Positions 8,701 through 15,954 of a DNA stretch of 64,000 bases are shown here, in pieces; position 1 is the stretch's first letter, and each line of letters starts with the position of its first letter. The notes beneath the pieces are model-generated. The model was given only the letters and a program-made list of their open reading frames with translations. It did no database searches and had not been told where the DNA came from. Position numbers and translations under genes: made by a program. Source of the DNA: Desulfospira joergensenii DSM 10085 (GTDB taxonomy: Bacteria; Desulfobacterota; Desulfobacteria; Desulfobacterales; Desulfobacteraceae); NCBI RefSeq assembly GCF_000420085.1, contig NZ_ATUG01000003.1, positions 682,001-746,000 on the forward strand, read 5' to 3'.

Positions 8701-10236
8701 TTAGAAGAAAATAAAGGTGACAATCACAAAAGTCGGAATCAGGAAGACCAGGGAGTATTTAAGAATATAACCGAAAAAGCTGGGCATGGTCGTTCCTGCC
8801 TCATCTGCAATGGATCTCACCATAAAATTGGGGGCATTGCCGATATAGGAGCAGGCCCCGAAAAACACGGCTCCCGAGGATATGGCCTTGAGGAAGATCG
8901 CATTCTCGGTCATGAGCAGGGGGACGGACTGGGCCTCGGGCATGCCTGCGTAAAAACTGCCCAGGGCGGTATTGAAAAATGTCAGATAAGTGGGGGCATT
9001 GTCCAGAAACGAGGATAAACATCCGGTGACCCAGAAATAGTGAAAGGGTTCTTTCACCGCAGCGATCAAAAAGGCAAAGGCGCCGTCAGGGCCTGCCTTG
9101 AGCAGAAGCAGACAGGGAATCATGGTAATAAAGATCCCGATGAACAGATAGGCCACCTCGATAATGGGAAACCAGGAAAACTCATTTTCTTCCCTCAGCA
9201 CCCTGGGCGTCGCCCATAGCGAAGCCAGACCCAGGCAGATGAGCAGCCCGTCCCGGAGCCAGTCCTGGACTGCCCGGTGAACGCCTAAAGTGGAGACAGT
9301 TCCCAAATCGACTATCCCGCTCATGAGAACCGAGCCCACTACCCCGGCCAGAAAAAGGAAATTATAGGTCCCTACCAGGCGCAGGGGCTGTTTTTCCCCG
9401 TCATCCGGAACCACGACATCTTCCTTTTTATAATGGTATGAATCCAGAAAAAAATAAACCGTCAGAAGAATCCCGGATGCAACCAGCATCTCGGGCAGGA
9501 TTTTAAAGGTCCAGAAAAAGCTGACCCCGTGGAGGAATCCCAGAAACAACGGCGGATCTCCCAGGGGAGTGAGGGCCCCGCCTATATTGGCCACCAGAAA
9601 AATGAAAAACACCACCATAAAGGTCTTGTTTTTCCGGTGGGCATTGGCCCTTAAAAGGGGCCGGATCAGAAGCATAGCCGCACCCGTGGTCCCCATCCAG
9701 GAGGCCAGGACGGTTCCCAGCAGGATGATCCCGGTATTGACAATGGGGGTGCCCCGCAGGCTCCCTTTGAGAAGGATCCCCCCGGATACCGTAAACAGGG
9801 CCCATAAAAGAATGATAAAGGGGACATAATCGGCCAGGATGATGTGCAGAATTTCATAAACCGCGACACCCTTGAATATTGCCACAAAGGGAACAGCAAG
9901 AGTGGCGGCCCAGAATGCGGAGATCTTCCCGAAATGATGGTGCCAGAAAGTCCCGGCCACCAGGGGCAGCAGGGCAATGGACAGCAGCATGCAGGCAAAG
10001 GGGATGCAGGAATAAAGGGGAAGCACTTCTCCCAGGTTTACATGATTGCCGTGGCCTCCATGGTTTCCGGCCCCATGGACCGGTTCGTGACCCGGTTCGG
10101 GATTCTGGGGTTCTGCGGCCTGGGAATAATGGGTGTTCTGATTGTCTGCCGAAGGGCTGTCCTGGGCCGAAAGCGAGGCCGGAAAAACCATTAGGACCAA
10201 AAGAAAAATGACCACTGCAATTCCATCCAACTTCAT
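8701..10236 (-). CDS. nhaD: NhaD-type Na+/H+ antiporter
   Basis: Start set at the ATG at 10236, with AGGAGG 6 bases upstream. 511 residues: an N-terminal cleavable-looking signal segment ending ...FPASLSAQ, a His/Gly-rich periplasmic linker (about 45-70, GHEPVHGAGNHGGHG), then 11-12 membrane helices of the ArsB/NhaD ion-transporter superfamily. Conserved-looking stretches include GGALTPLGDPPLF and SSFLDNAPTYLTFFN, both typical of NhaD. It exchanges sodium for protons at the cytoplasmic membrane. It is the first gene of a same-strand run that continues through kinases and receivers into the Mrp antiporter, so two different sodium antiporters share one regulatory neighbourhood. Confidence 0.88.
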   Translation of the reverse strand: MKLDGIAVVIFLLVLMVFPASLSAQDSPSADNQNTHYSQAAEPQNPEPGHEPVHGAGNHGGHGNHVNLGEVLPLYSCIPFACMLLSIALLPLVAGTFWHHHFGKISAFWAATLAVPFVAIFKGVAVYEILHIILADYVPFIILLWALFTVSGGILLKGSLRGTPIVNTGIILLGTVLASWMGTTGAAMLLIRPLLRANAHRKNKTFMVVFFIFLVANIGGALTPLGDPPLFLGFLHGVSFFWTFKILPEMLVASGILLTVYFFLDSYHYKKEDVVVPDDGEKQPLRLVGTYNFLFLAGVVGSVLMSGIVDLGTVSTLGVHRAVQDWLRDGLLICLGLASLWATPRVLREENEFSWFPIIEVAYLFIGIFITMIPCLLLLKAGPDGAFAFLIAAVKEPFHYFWVTGCLSSFLDNAPTYLTFFNTALGSFYAGMPEAQSVPLLMTENAIFLKAISSGAVFFGACSYIGNAPNFMVRSIADEAGTTMPSFFGYILKYSLVFLIPTFVIVTFIFF

Positions 10237-10788
10237 AGACCGCCTCCTTCTGATGTGCTGGGTGTCGCTCAATCATTGAATCTTTGTGTTCGGGCAAAGG
10301 CTAAGTTGCGTTGTACTTGTAAGAGATCAGGTTCCACTTCGGATAGAACACGTCGCTTTTGCTTGTCTGAGAAGCATTACCAAACTACTAATAAATAAAA
10401 ATGTCAAAGTCAAGATTATAGGAAAAAAAGGAGGGCATTGCCCGGAGATACCCGCTTCTGGTTCCCACATCAGTATTCCGGACAAAAGATATGGTCCGGC
10501 GGATTCTGAACAGCTGCGTTGTCCGTGCAAAACTTGGTTATTTATATCTTTTTATCCGCCGTTTTTGAGAACCGCCATTGACAAAGCTCCCATCTCCTTA
10601 TCCTTTCACCTTAAAATCTGAGTTTTTTGATTCATCTGAAGTTTTGATTCAACCGTTCAAAGGGATGAGATGAGGCCCTCTTTCCAGAGGATTCAAGGGA
10701 AAGGGTTGACAGACCCGTCCGGATTCGGTTATTCGTCCCTTGTTTTTGAAAAAAGATATCGTTTTTATGATTCTGGAAAAGGGGACTT
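10237..10788. other. Intergenic region between divergent nhaD and yaeQ
   Basis: No convincing gene is present. The stretch should hold the promoters of the leftward antiporter/kinase locus and of yaeQ. Only one promoter-like pair stands out (10706-10734, listed separately). Short open frames here lack ribosome sites or family character. Confidence 0.6.
10706..10734 (+). promoter_or_regulatory. Candidate sigma-70 promoter for yaeQ
   Basis: TTGACA at 10706-10711 is followed after 17 bases by TTATTC at 10729-10734, about 55 bases before the yaeQ start. The -35 box is perfect and the -10 box is weak. Confidence 0.35.
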
Positions 10789-11334
10789 ATGGCATTAAAA
10801 CCGAGGATTTATAAGGCTAAAATTTCTTTGGCCGATATTGAACTCAATCATTACGAAAATCTGAGTTTAACCCTTGCCCAGCATCCCTCGGAGACATTGG
10901 AACGGATGATGGCCAGGGTTCTGGCCTATTGTATGAATGCCGGTAAATCCTTACGTTTCACCAAAGGCCTCTCTTCCGTAGAAGAGCCGGATATCTGGGC
11001 ACGGACTCTGGATAACCAAATTTCATTGTGGATCGATATCGGGGAGCCGTCCTATGACCGGATTAAAAAAGCCTGCCGACTTTCCCAGGCGGTCAAGGTC
11101 TATTCCTTTAATCTGAAATCAGACAATTGGTGGGCCAAGGAGCAGGAAAAATATAAAGATCTCAGGGCCTCTGTTTTTCAGTTTCATTGGAAAGGCATAC
11201 AGGCCCTGGCAGGACTTGTGAAACGGACCATGGATCTATCCGTCACCGCTTCAGACGGGTTGCTCTATGTCTCTTCTGAAAACGGGACCTGTGAAGTGGC
11301 CTGGACCGAGTTGCAGTCCAATGAGCCAAGTTGA
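10789..11334 (+). CDS. yaeQ: YaeQ family protein
   Basis: 181 residues, exactly the usual YaeQ length. It has the family pattern: beta strands with LKPRIYKAKISLADIELNHYE at the start, HPSETLERMMARVLAYC, and LWIDIGEPSYDRIKKACR in the middle. YaeQ proteins have a nuclease-like fold (PD-(D/E)XK-related), but their cellular role is poorly defined. Start is the ATG at 10789 after AAGGGG. The small gene at 11363 follows by 28 bases and may be co-transcribed. Confidence 0.9.
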   Translation: MALKPRIYKAKISLADIELNHYENLSLTLAQHPSETLERMMARVLAYCMNAGKSLRFTKGLSSVEEPDIWARTLDNQISLWIDIGEPSYDRIKKACRLSQAVKVYSFNLKSDNWWAKEQEKYKDLRASVFQFHWKGIQALAGLVKRTMDLSVTASDGLLYVSSENGTCEVAWTELQSNEPS

Positions 11335-11362
11335 TATTGAAAGTGAAAACAAAAGGTAAATC

Positions 11363-11605
11363 ATGTTTGCGAAAACGGCTGATGAACTCAGGGAGATGAT
11401 GCGGCAAAACCCGGAGGTCTCTCCTTCCACATTTCTCATGGACGATTCCTTTGCTGCCTGGTGTTATGACAACAGAGGACTTTTATGGCTGAAAACGGCC
11501 TTCAACCGAGACCCGGACCCGGATGACTGCCGGAACTGGAGAATCTCCGCCTCTGAGTGGAAGACCAACGTGGAAATGGCCGGCCTGGCCCTGGCTGGAA
11601 AATAA
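11363..11605 (+). CDS. Small hypothetical protein
   Basis: 80 residues, soluble, acidic to neutral, with several tryptophans (WCYDNRG, LLWLKTAF, NWRISASEW). I do not recognise a family. AAAGGT precedes the ATG by about 5 bases. It follows yaeQ on the same strand and ends 55 bases before a strong hairpin terminator, so yaeQ and this gene form a plausible two-gene unit. Coding is supported by position, length and codon use like its neighbours; function is unknown. Confidence 0.6.
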   Translation: MFAKTADELREMMRQNPEVSPSTFLMDDSFAAWCYDNRGLLWLKTAFNRDPDPDDCRNWRISASEWKTNVEMAGLALAGK

Positions 11606-11660
11606 ACCCTGAAACTTCCGTCCGATACCGATTCTGTCCATCTGCTTTCTCAAAAAAGAG

Positions 11661-11702
11661 CCGGGGAAAGAATACGGCAGGCTCAGAGTATTCTTTCCCC
11701 GG
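11661..11702. terminator. Bidirectional intrinsic terminator
   Basis: A perfect 15-bp stem (11661-11675 with 11688-11702, CCGGGGAAAGAATAC and its complement) around a 12-base loop. It lies between the rightward yaeQ unit and the leftward Cys-rich gene, so it can end both. Confidence 0.75.
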
Positions 11703-11735
11703 TCATAAAGGCCAAGTGTAAAGCCATACTTGTTC

Positions 11736-11969
11736 TTACATAAGCACACAGCTCTTGGAACGAAGGCCGGTATCTTTGGCAACGGCCTTATAACACTCGC
11801 TTCGCTCCTCCATGCTGGTACTGCAATAATCGCAGGCCCTGAGGGCTTCGGTCATTCTTTTTTTCCCAATGGCACAACACATGGCGGCTTTCTTTTTCAT
11901 ATATGATTTCATATCATCCTCCAGATATTCGGATTCACATGACAAGAGTTCAGACTCAATTTTTGTCAT
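11736..11969 (-). CDS. Small cysteine-rich hypothetical protein
   Basis: 77 residues from the ATG at 11969; a TTG four codons upstream (11981) is an alternative start. The protein is charged and has cysteines in AAMCCAIG, ACDYCST, SECYKA and near the C-terminus (KSCVLM), plus one near the start. No membrane segment and no family that I know. CxxC pairs could bind a metal or form disulfides. It lies alone on the minus strand, 305 bases upstream of sbtA and divergent from it. A weak ribosome site lowers confidence. Confidence 0.45.
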   Translation of the reverse strand: MTKIESELLSCESEYLEDDMKSYMKKKAAMCCAIGKKRMTEALRACDYCSTSMEERSECYKAVAKDTGLRSKSCVLM

Positions 11970-12273
11970 GTTGTATTCCAAGAATATAAGATCGAATCGC
12001 TGAAAATCAATAAAGATTTCAAGGTAAGAACCTGAATTATCAGCTTAAGATTCATGATATCCTCCACAAACCCCTGGGTGAAGAAGATGATTTTATCTTT
12101 GACCGGGAAATTGACATATCCATGCCGTCCTGATAAATATTATCAATAGCAAAAAGCAACTCCATAGAAATACCCAATTCTATATTTGAAACTTCATCTT
12201 CTATTTTGCTTTTTGTGACTCCTTCCCCAGGGGGAATTTTTGTACCTCTCTTTTAAACAGACAGGAGGTGGGC
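11970..12273. other. Leader region upstream of sbtA
   Basis: No supported gene. On the minus strand, 12064-12228 holds a short stop-bounded frame (about 55 codons, containing IELGISMELLFAIDN) without a ribosome site, possibly a decayed gene end. The right end holds a hairpin plus T-run (12223-12241) and then the sbtA ribosome site. Confidence 0.4.
12223..12241 (+). terminator. Short hairpin plus T-run upstream of sbtA
   Basis: TTCCCC (12223-12228) and GGGGAA (12231-12236) form a compact stem followed by TTTTT, 33 bases before the sbtA start codon. It may end upstream transcription or act as an attenuator. The nominal 2-base loop means the true stem is shorter. Confidence 0.35.
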
Positions 12274-12492
12274 ATGGATACCAATCACCTGAAAAAGATT
12301 CTGGCAGGCCTCTGCATTGCCGGCCTGATATCGGGATCCACGATTCCTTTAAGCGGCTGTTCCGGTAAAAGCGCATGTAGCGGGACAAAGCCCGGAGCAG
12401 GCAGTTCCAATAGCGGATGAAGCGGTGGATCTTCCGGTGCAGGTGGCACCGATGATCAGGCAAATCAACCTGCCAAAAGCGGCTGAAGCTGA
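12274..12492 (+). CDS. sbtA: SbtA-type selenocysteine peptide (two in-frame UGA), predicted RiPP-like precursor
   Basis: Starts at ATG 12274 behind AGGAGGTG (12263-12270). Read through UGA at 12418-12420 (residue 49) and 12484-12486 (residue 71) it gives 72 residues, ending at TGA 12490-12492. The N-terminus has KK, then a hydrophobic stretch, then PLSGC, a lipobox-like site at C29. The rest is Gly/Ser-rich and carries four copies of S-G/A-C/U-S: at C35 and C29 with cysteine, at U49 and U71 with selenocysteine. Both UGA codons stand in the same motif as the cysteines and each is followed by a hairpin. The adjacent radical SAM gene identifies it as the target-peptide class named SbtA by Haft and Basu from comparative genomics. 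Modification chemistry is a prediction. Confidence 0.85.
12435..12451 (+). promoter_or_regulatory. SECIS-like hairpin for sbtA UGA-1
   Basis: A stem C-GGTGC/GCACC-G with loop AGGTG; the loop starts 20 bases after the UGA at 12418. The loop and flanking stem closely resemble the E. coli fdhF SECIS apex (stem with GC/GCACC and loop AGGTCT), including the exposed GGU that SelB recognises. Confidence 0.75.
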
Positions 12493-12495
12493 TTT

Positions 12496-12520
12496 CTTAC
12501 ACGCAGTTTGCGTGTGTAAG
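12496..12520 (+). promoter_or_regulatory. Hairpin after sbtA UGA-2 (SECIS and/or attenuator)
   Basis: CTTACACGCA (12496-12505), loop GTT, and TGCGTG-TG-TAAG (12509-12520) form a 10-bp stem with a two-base bulge. The loop lies 19 bases after the UGA at 12484, the right distance for a bacterial SECIS. It also lies just beyond the true stop and before sbtM, so it could additionally moderate read-through into the maturase gene. Confidence 0.55.
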
Positions 12521-12558
12521 CTCAAACCCATAAAATGACAGGTTAATTTTTTATTCCC

Positions 12559-14178
12559 GTGTACTCATCACGAGAAAAAAATCTTCAGAGCATTTTTTCC
12601 AATTGCCGCAGGATCCTTGGGAATCAGACCTGGGGAAGGATCCTGGAGGCATTGGGCAATAATATAGAACCGCTCCTATTCCCGGACAAACTTTCTTCTG
12701 TCGAAAAATCCCTGGGTCTGCCTGAATTTATAGTCGATATCGCCCGTATTGACTGGGCATTACACAAAATTACGCGGATTAATGCTCATTTTCAACCGGA
12801 TATGGACATCTTGAGCGTGAATCCTTTGTTAACCCTTTTGCCGGTTTCCCATAAAAATCTTGCATCCATACTGGATAAAGAGCCGTCAGAAGAAAAAAAG
12901 CCGATCATTCCGTCAGAAAATATACTCATCCTTATCTGGCGCCACCCGAAAAATGACCGGCTTCATATTCGAGAGGCCGGCGATACGGATCTTCTGGCCC
13001 TGAAAATTGTCATTGAACAAATTGAAATCCGTGATGCGGCTGCCGCCGGAGGAGCCACCATGGGATTTATCGATTCTGTTCTTAAAAAAGCGATTTCCCA
13101 GGGTATTATCCTGTCTCCAAAATCTCTTATCCATAGAGGCAATGCTCTTTCTCCCCATGGTTCTTCCAAGCTCGAAGAATTTAGATCTGCAGATACCTTT
13201 ACACTGCAATGGCACATCACCCAAGCCTGTGATCTACATTGCAAGCACTGCTACGACCGCAGTAACCGAGCCCCATTGCCCTTCCATATCGCAGTGAATA
13301 TCCTGGATGATTTTTACAATTTCTGTCACCAAATGCATGTGGAAGGCCAGGTGACATTTACCGGGGGCAATCCCCTGCTTTACCCTGATTTTTTGAATAT
13401 ATACCGAGAAACCTCAAATCGGGGGTTCGGGACGGCCATTTTGGGCAATCCCTCTCCCATTGATCAAATTAAAGAGCTGGTCAAAATTCAAATGCCTTCC
13501 CATTTTCAGATCAGTTTAGAAGGCCTGGAACAACACAATGACATGATTCGGGGAAAAGGGCATTTCCAAAGGTCCCTATATTTTCTAAGTCAACTCCGGG
13601 ATATGGGCATTTACACCATGGTCATGCTCACACTTACCCGTGATAACATCGACCAGGTGCTGCCCCTGGCCGATCTCCTCAGAAACCGGGCTGATTTTTT
13701 CACATTTAACCGGCTGTCCACTGTTGGGGAAGGTGCCCGGCTTCTGATGGCGGAACCCGGGGAGTTCCAGTCTTTCTTAAAAGAATATGAAATAGAATCG
13801 CATCAGAACCCTGTCCTGGGTCTGAAAGATAACCTGATCAATATTGTCCGGAATCAGAACGGTCTGGATCTGTTTGGCGGATGCACCGGTTATGGCTGCG
13901 GCGCTGCTTTTAATTTTGTGGCGCTTCTCGCAGATGGTGAAGTCCATGCCTGCAGAAAGTTTCCATCCCCCATCGGAAATATTCTTGAGAGCAGACTGAA
14001 GGATATTTATCAGTCCGAGCTCGCACACAAATATCGGAAGGGCAGCACAGATTGTAAGGACTGCACCCTAAATATCGTCTGTCGCGGCTGCCTTGCCATT
14101 GCCTACAGCCGCGGTCTTGACGTGTTCAAGAACAAAGATCCATTTTGTTTTCGATCCTCCGTAACAAAAAAAGCTTAG
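12559..14178 (+). CDS. sbtM: SbtM-type peptide-modifying radical SAM maturase
   Basis: 539 residues from GTG 12559; a stop lies 13 bases upstream in frame, so no earlier start is possible, although no strong ribosome site is seen. The first ~210 residues are a family-specific N-terminal domain. The radical SAM core follows, with the 4Fe-4S motif C224-x3-C228-x2-C231 (ACDLHCKHC) and TGGNPLL as the SAM-binding glycine motif. The C-terminal ~100 residues have the SPASM-type cysteines (GGCTGYGCG, HACRKF, CKDCTLNIVCRGC, FCF) that bind auxiliary clusters. It starts 66 bases after sbtA. Databases call this family the thio(seleno)oxazole-type peptide maturase SbtM; the chemistry is predicted. Confidence 0.88.
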   Translation: MYSSREKNLQSIFSNCRRILGNQTWGRILEALGNNIEPLLFPDKLSSVEKSLGLPEFIVDIARIDWALHKITRINAHFQPDMDILSVNPLLTLLPVSHKNLASILDKEPSEEKKPIIPSENILILIWRHPKNDRLHIREAGDTDLLALKIVIEQIEIRDAAAAGGATMGFIDSVLKKAISQGIILSPKSLIHRGNALSPHGSSKLEEFRSADTFTLQWHITQACDLHCKHCYDRSNRAPLPFHIAVNILDDFYNFCHQMHVEGQVTFTGGNPLLYPDFLNIYRETSNRGFGTAILGNPSPIDQIKELVKIQMPSHFQISLEGLEQHNDMIRGKGHFQRSLYFLSQLRDMGIYTMVMLTLTRDNIDQVLPLADLLRNRADFFTFNRLSTVGEGARLLMAEPGEFQSFLKEYEIESHQNPVLGLKDNLINIVRNQNGLDLFGGCTGYGCGAAFNFVALLADGEVHACRKFPSPIGNILESRLKDIYQSELAHKYRKGSTDCKDCTLNIVCRGCLAIAYSRGLDVFKNKDPFCFRSSVTKKA

Positions 14179-14294
14179 TTTTAGGGGGCATTATCAAATA
14201 CAAAAACCGGATTCCTGGAGCTTTGTAATTGTATTGTCCAGGCTGTTCCGGCGATCTCTTTCATTCTTATTTGCTTGGTCTAAACCCCAGGACT

Positions 14295-14765
14295 TTAAAA
14301 GTTAAATAAAAAGTATTTCCCCAGATCATCATAGTGCACGTCATCAACAAATTCACACCCGAAAACAAGGGGCGAAAACGCTCTTTTGATCTTTACGATT
14401 CTTGTAATCTTTGATCCGTTGGGATTATCAAGAACAAACCTCACCTCTGCGCTTCTCTTCACTTTAATATCCGATTTCTCCAGGACTTTGAACTTGAGTC
14501 CGTGCTTGGACAGATCCGTTACCACTCCATGCCATTTTTTCTGATTCTGTATAATGTGACCCTTGAAGCTGCGCTCTTTACGGATGGAGCGCCTTCTTTC
14601 GAGGATAACTGAAAATGAATGGCCGCATTTGCACTTGTACTTTAATTTCACCTCGGCTTCATGTCCGATGAATGGGGAAACGTCCTTTTGATAGGATTTT
14701 CCGCAGTCACTGCAGGAAAACGTGGCCGTAAAGGTTGAGGTCACAAAAACCCTGGGAATTGTCAT
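14295..14765 (-). CDS. PilZ domain protein with N-terminal zinc ribbon-like domain
   Basis: 156 residues. The N-terminal half carries CSDC and CKCG pairs (about 18-21 and 50-52), typical of a zinc ribbon. The C-terminal half begins RRRSIRKERSFKG, followed by DLSKHGLKF, the two parts of the PilZ c-di-GMP site (RxxxR and D/NxSxxG). So it is a likely soluble c-di-GMP receptor. It converges with sbtM and stands alone. Downstream targets cannot be told from context. Confidence 0.75.
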   Translation of the reverse strand: MTIPRVFVTSTFTATFSCSDCGKSYQKDVSPFIGHEAEVKLKYKCKCGHSFSVILERRRSIRKERSFKGHIIQNQKKWHGVVTDLSKHGLKFKVLEKSDIKVKRSAEVRFVLDNPNGSKITRIVKIKRAFSPLVFGCEFVDDVHYDDLGKYFLFNF

Positions 14766-14909
14766 TCTTGTTATCCTGTGTTTCCGTTCGGCGGGTCATC
14801 ATCAATGTAAAATTTATTAATAATACCATAGTCTCTGTTTTTTGTAACGATGGAACAGACCGGATATATATTTTATCCCCCTTGAAGATTTTAGGCCATT
14901 AAAAGCAAA

Positions 14910-14939
14910 AAGGCTCCCGGAGAAATCGCCGGGAGCCTT
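14910..14939 (-). terminator. Terminator of tRNA-Pro
   Basis: AAGGCTCCCGG (14910-14920) pairs with CCGGGAGCCTT (14929-14939) around an 8-base loop. Read on the minus strand it is followed by a T-rich run, 11 bases after the tRNA. Confidence 0.75.
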
Positions 14940-14950
14940 AATTCTTTAAA

Positions 14951-15027
14951 TGGTCGGGACGGCAAGATTTGAACTTGCGACCACTTGTCCCCCAGACAAG
15001 TGCGCTACCAGACTGCGCTACGCCCCG
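14951..15027 (-). tRNA. tRNA-Pro (anticodon GGG)
   Basis: 77 nt on the minus strand, beginning CGGGGCG with the matching acceptor strand CGTCCCG, a Pro-tRNA hallmark. The D-arm has AGCGCAG..GGTAGCGC, the anticodon arm is CTTGT-CTGGGGG-ACAAG (anticodon GGG), and the T-loop is GTTCAAATC. The CCA end is encoded (14951-14953). Confidence 0.96.
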
Positions 15028-15249
15028 ATAATCGAACAGAGGGCTTTTTATCACCCTTTGAATAAGGTGTCAAGAAAGAATATTCATCCCCCTAGGTTTT
15101 CCCGGGAGGAAAAAAGAACTTTTTATCCTATTATTTGTTAGAAAATCATTTTATTTTTACCGGATTTATGGGTCGCCAATTGCCCTTTCCACTCTTTGAT
15201 CAAGAAATTTATTAATGAGTATTATCTTTATTATCAATGCCTTATCCAA
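15028..15249. other. AT-rich spacer between tRNA-Pro and the hydrogenase operon
   Basis: No gene or clear signal seen here. The control sites of the rightward operon begin at 15250. The tRNA promoter (reading leftward) must lie in the first part, but no clear boxes are visible. Confidence 0.5.
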
Positions 15250-15298
15250 ATTGGTTGTTCCAATACCCCTTCTGTTTTTTGGAGATTGGTATTACCAA
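15250..15298 (+). promoter_or_regulatory. Two related palindromic operator candidates
   Basis: ATTGG-TTGTT-CCAAT at 15250-15264 and TTGGTA-T-TACCAA at 15286-15298 are perfect palindromes of the same general form (ATTGG...CCAA). Their centres are about 35 bases apart, and the second lies 9 bases upstream of a TTGACA box. They are good candidates for regulator binding at the selenoprotein hydrogenase operon. Confidence 0.5.
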
Positions 15299-15307
15299 AA
15301 TTAATTA

Positions 15308-15336
15308 TTGACACAGACCAAAACTCCTGTTAAACA
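15308..15336 (+). promoter_or_regulatory. Candidate sigma-70 promoter of the hdr/mvh operon
   Basis: TTGACA (15308-15313), a 17-base spacer, then TAAACA (15331-15336), 69 bases before the first start codon and directly next to the palindromes. Confidence 0.5.
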
Positions 15337-15404
15337 TTCAACTTTTTTCCGTAAAAACGGATGCAGAATATTAGATTTGACCATATGATTTTAAACGGAC
15401 AAAA

Positions 15405-15917
15405 GTGAATTCAGTGACCCGTCTTATTTATGAAAAACCGGTTCTAATTTTCGGTTGCGGCAATACCCTGTTCGGCAATGACGGGTTTGGTCCGGAAGTG
15501 ATCCGGTATTTAAATAATAATTTCTCTTTCCCGGAATCTGTCCTGGTTCTGGATGCCGGTACCGGGATCCGGGATTTCATCTTTGACCTGATTCTGGTGG
15601 AAAAAAAACCGGAACTGATTCTCATCATAGACGCCGTCACCATGGAGGGCAGAACCCAGGGAGAGGTGTTTACAATTGAACCCGGTCTTGTACCCCGGGA
15701 AAAGATGGCTGATTTTTCCCTTCACCAGTCCCCCTCTTCCAACCTGATCTCCCAGCTAGTGGAACAGGGAGTTGAGGTAAAGGTCATTGCCATGCATACG
15801 GAGTCCGTACCCAACGAGATCTGCCCGGGCCTCTGCCCCAGGGCGGAACAGGCCGTTGAGCAGGCCGCTGATATAGTGATTCAGGAATTAAAAAGCCGTG
15901 ATGCTTTTAATCAATAA
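15405..15917 (+). CDS. Hydrogenase maturation protease
   Basis: 170 residues from GTG 15405. It has the family opening GCGNTLFGNDGFGPEVI, LVLDAGTG, an Asp in LIIDAVT and a His in VIAMHTESVP, consistent with the HybD/HycI-type nickel-ligating acid residues. These endopeptidases clip the C-terminal extension of the NiFe-hydrogenase large subunit after the conserved DPCxxCxxH. Here the substrate is presumably MvhA at the end of the same operon, which has a 25-residue tail after its His. The usual LxxDDGxG shows N instead of the first D (GNDGFG). It starts the operon, 37 bases before hdrA. Confidence 0.88.
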   Translation: MNSVTRLIYEKPVLIFGCGNTLFGNDGFGPEVIRYLNNNFSFPESVLVLDAGTGIRDFIFDLILVEKKPELILIIDAVTMEGRTQGEVFTIEPGLVPREKMADFSLHQSPSSNLISQLVEQGVEVKVIAMHTESVPNEICPGLCPRAEQAVEQAADIVIQELKSRDAFNQ

Positions 15918-15954
15918 ATAATGGTAACCCTTTAGACAGAGCGACGAGGTAGAT

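Noticed and set aside
12064..12228. Short minus-strand frame upstream of sbtA
   Set aside because: About 55 codons without ribosome site or homology that I recognise; at most a decayed gene end, not reported as a gene.
12194..12531. Minus-strand open frames covering sbtA
   Set aside because: They lack ribosome sites and family features; the plus-strand peptide with ribosome site, SECIS hairpins and adjacent maturase explains the region better.
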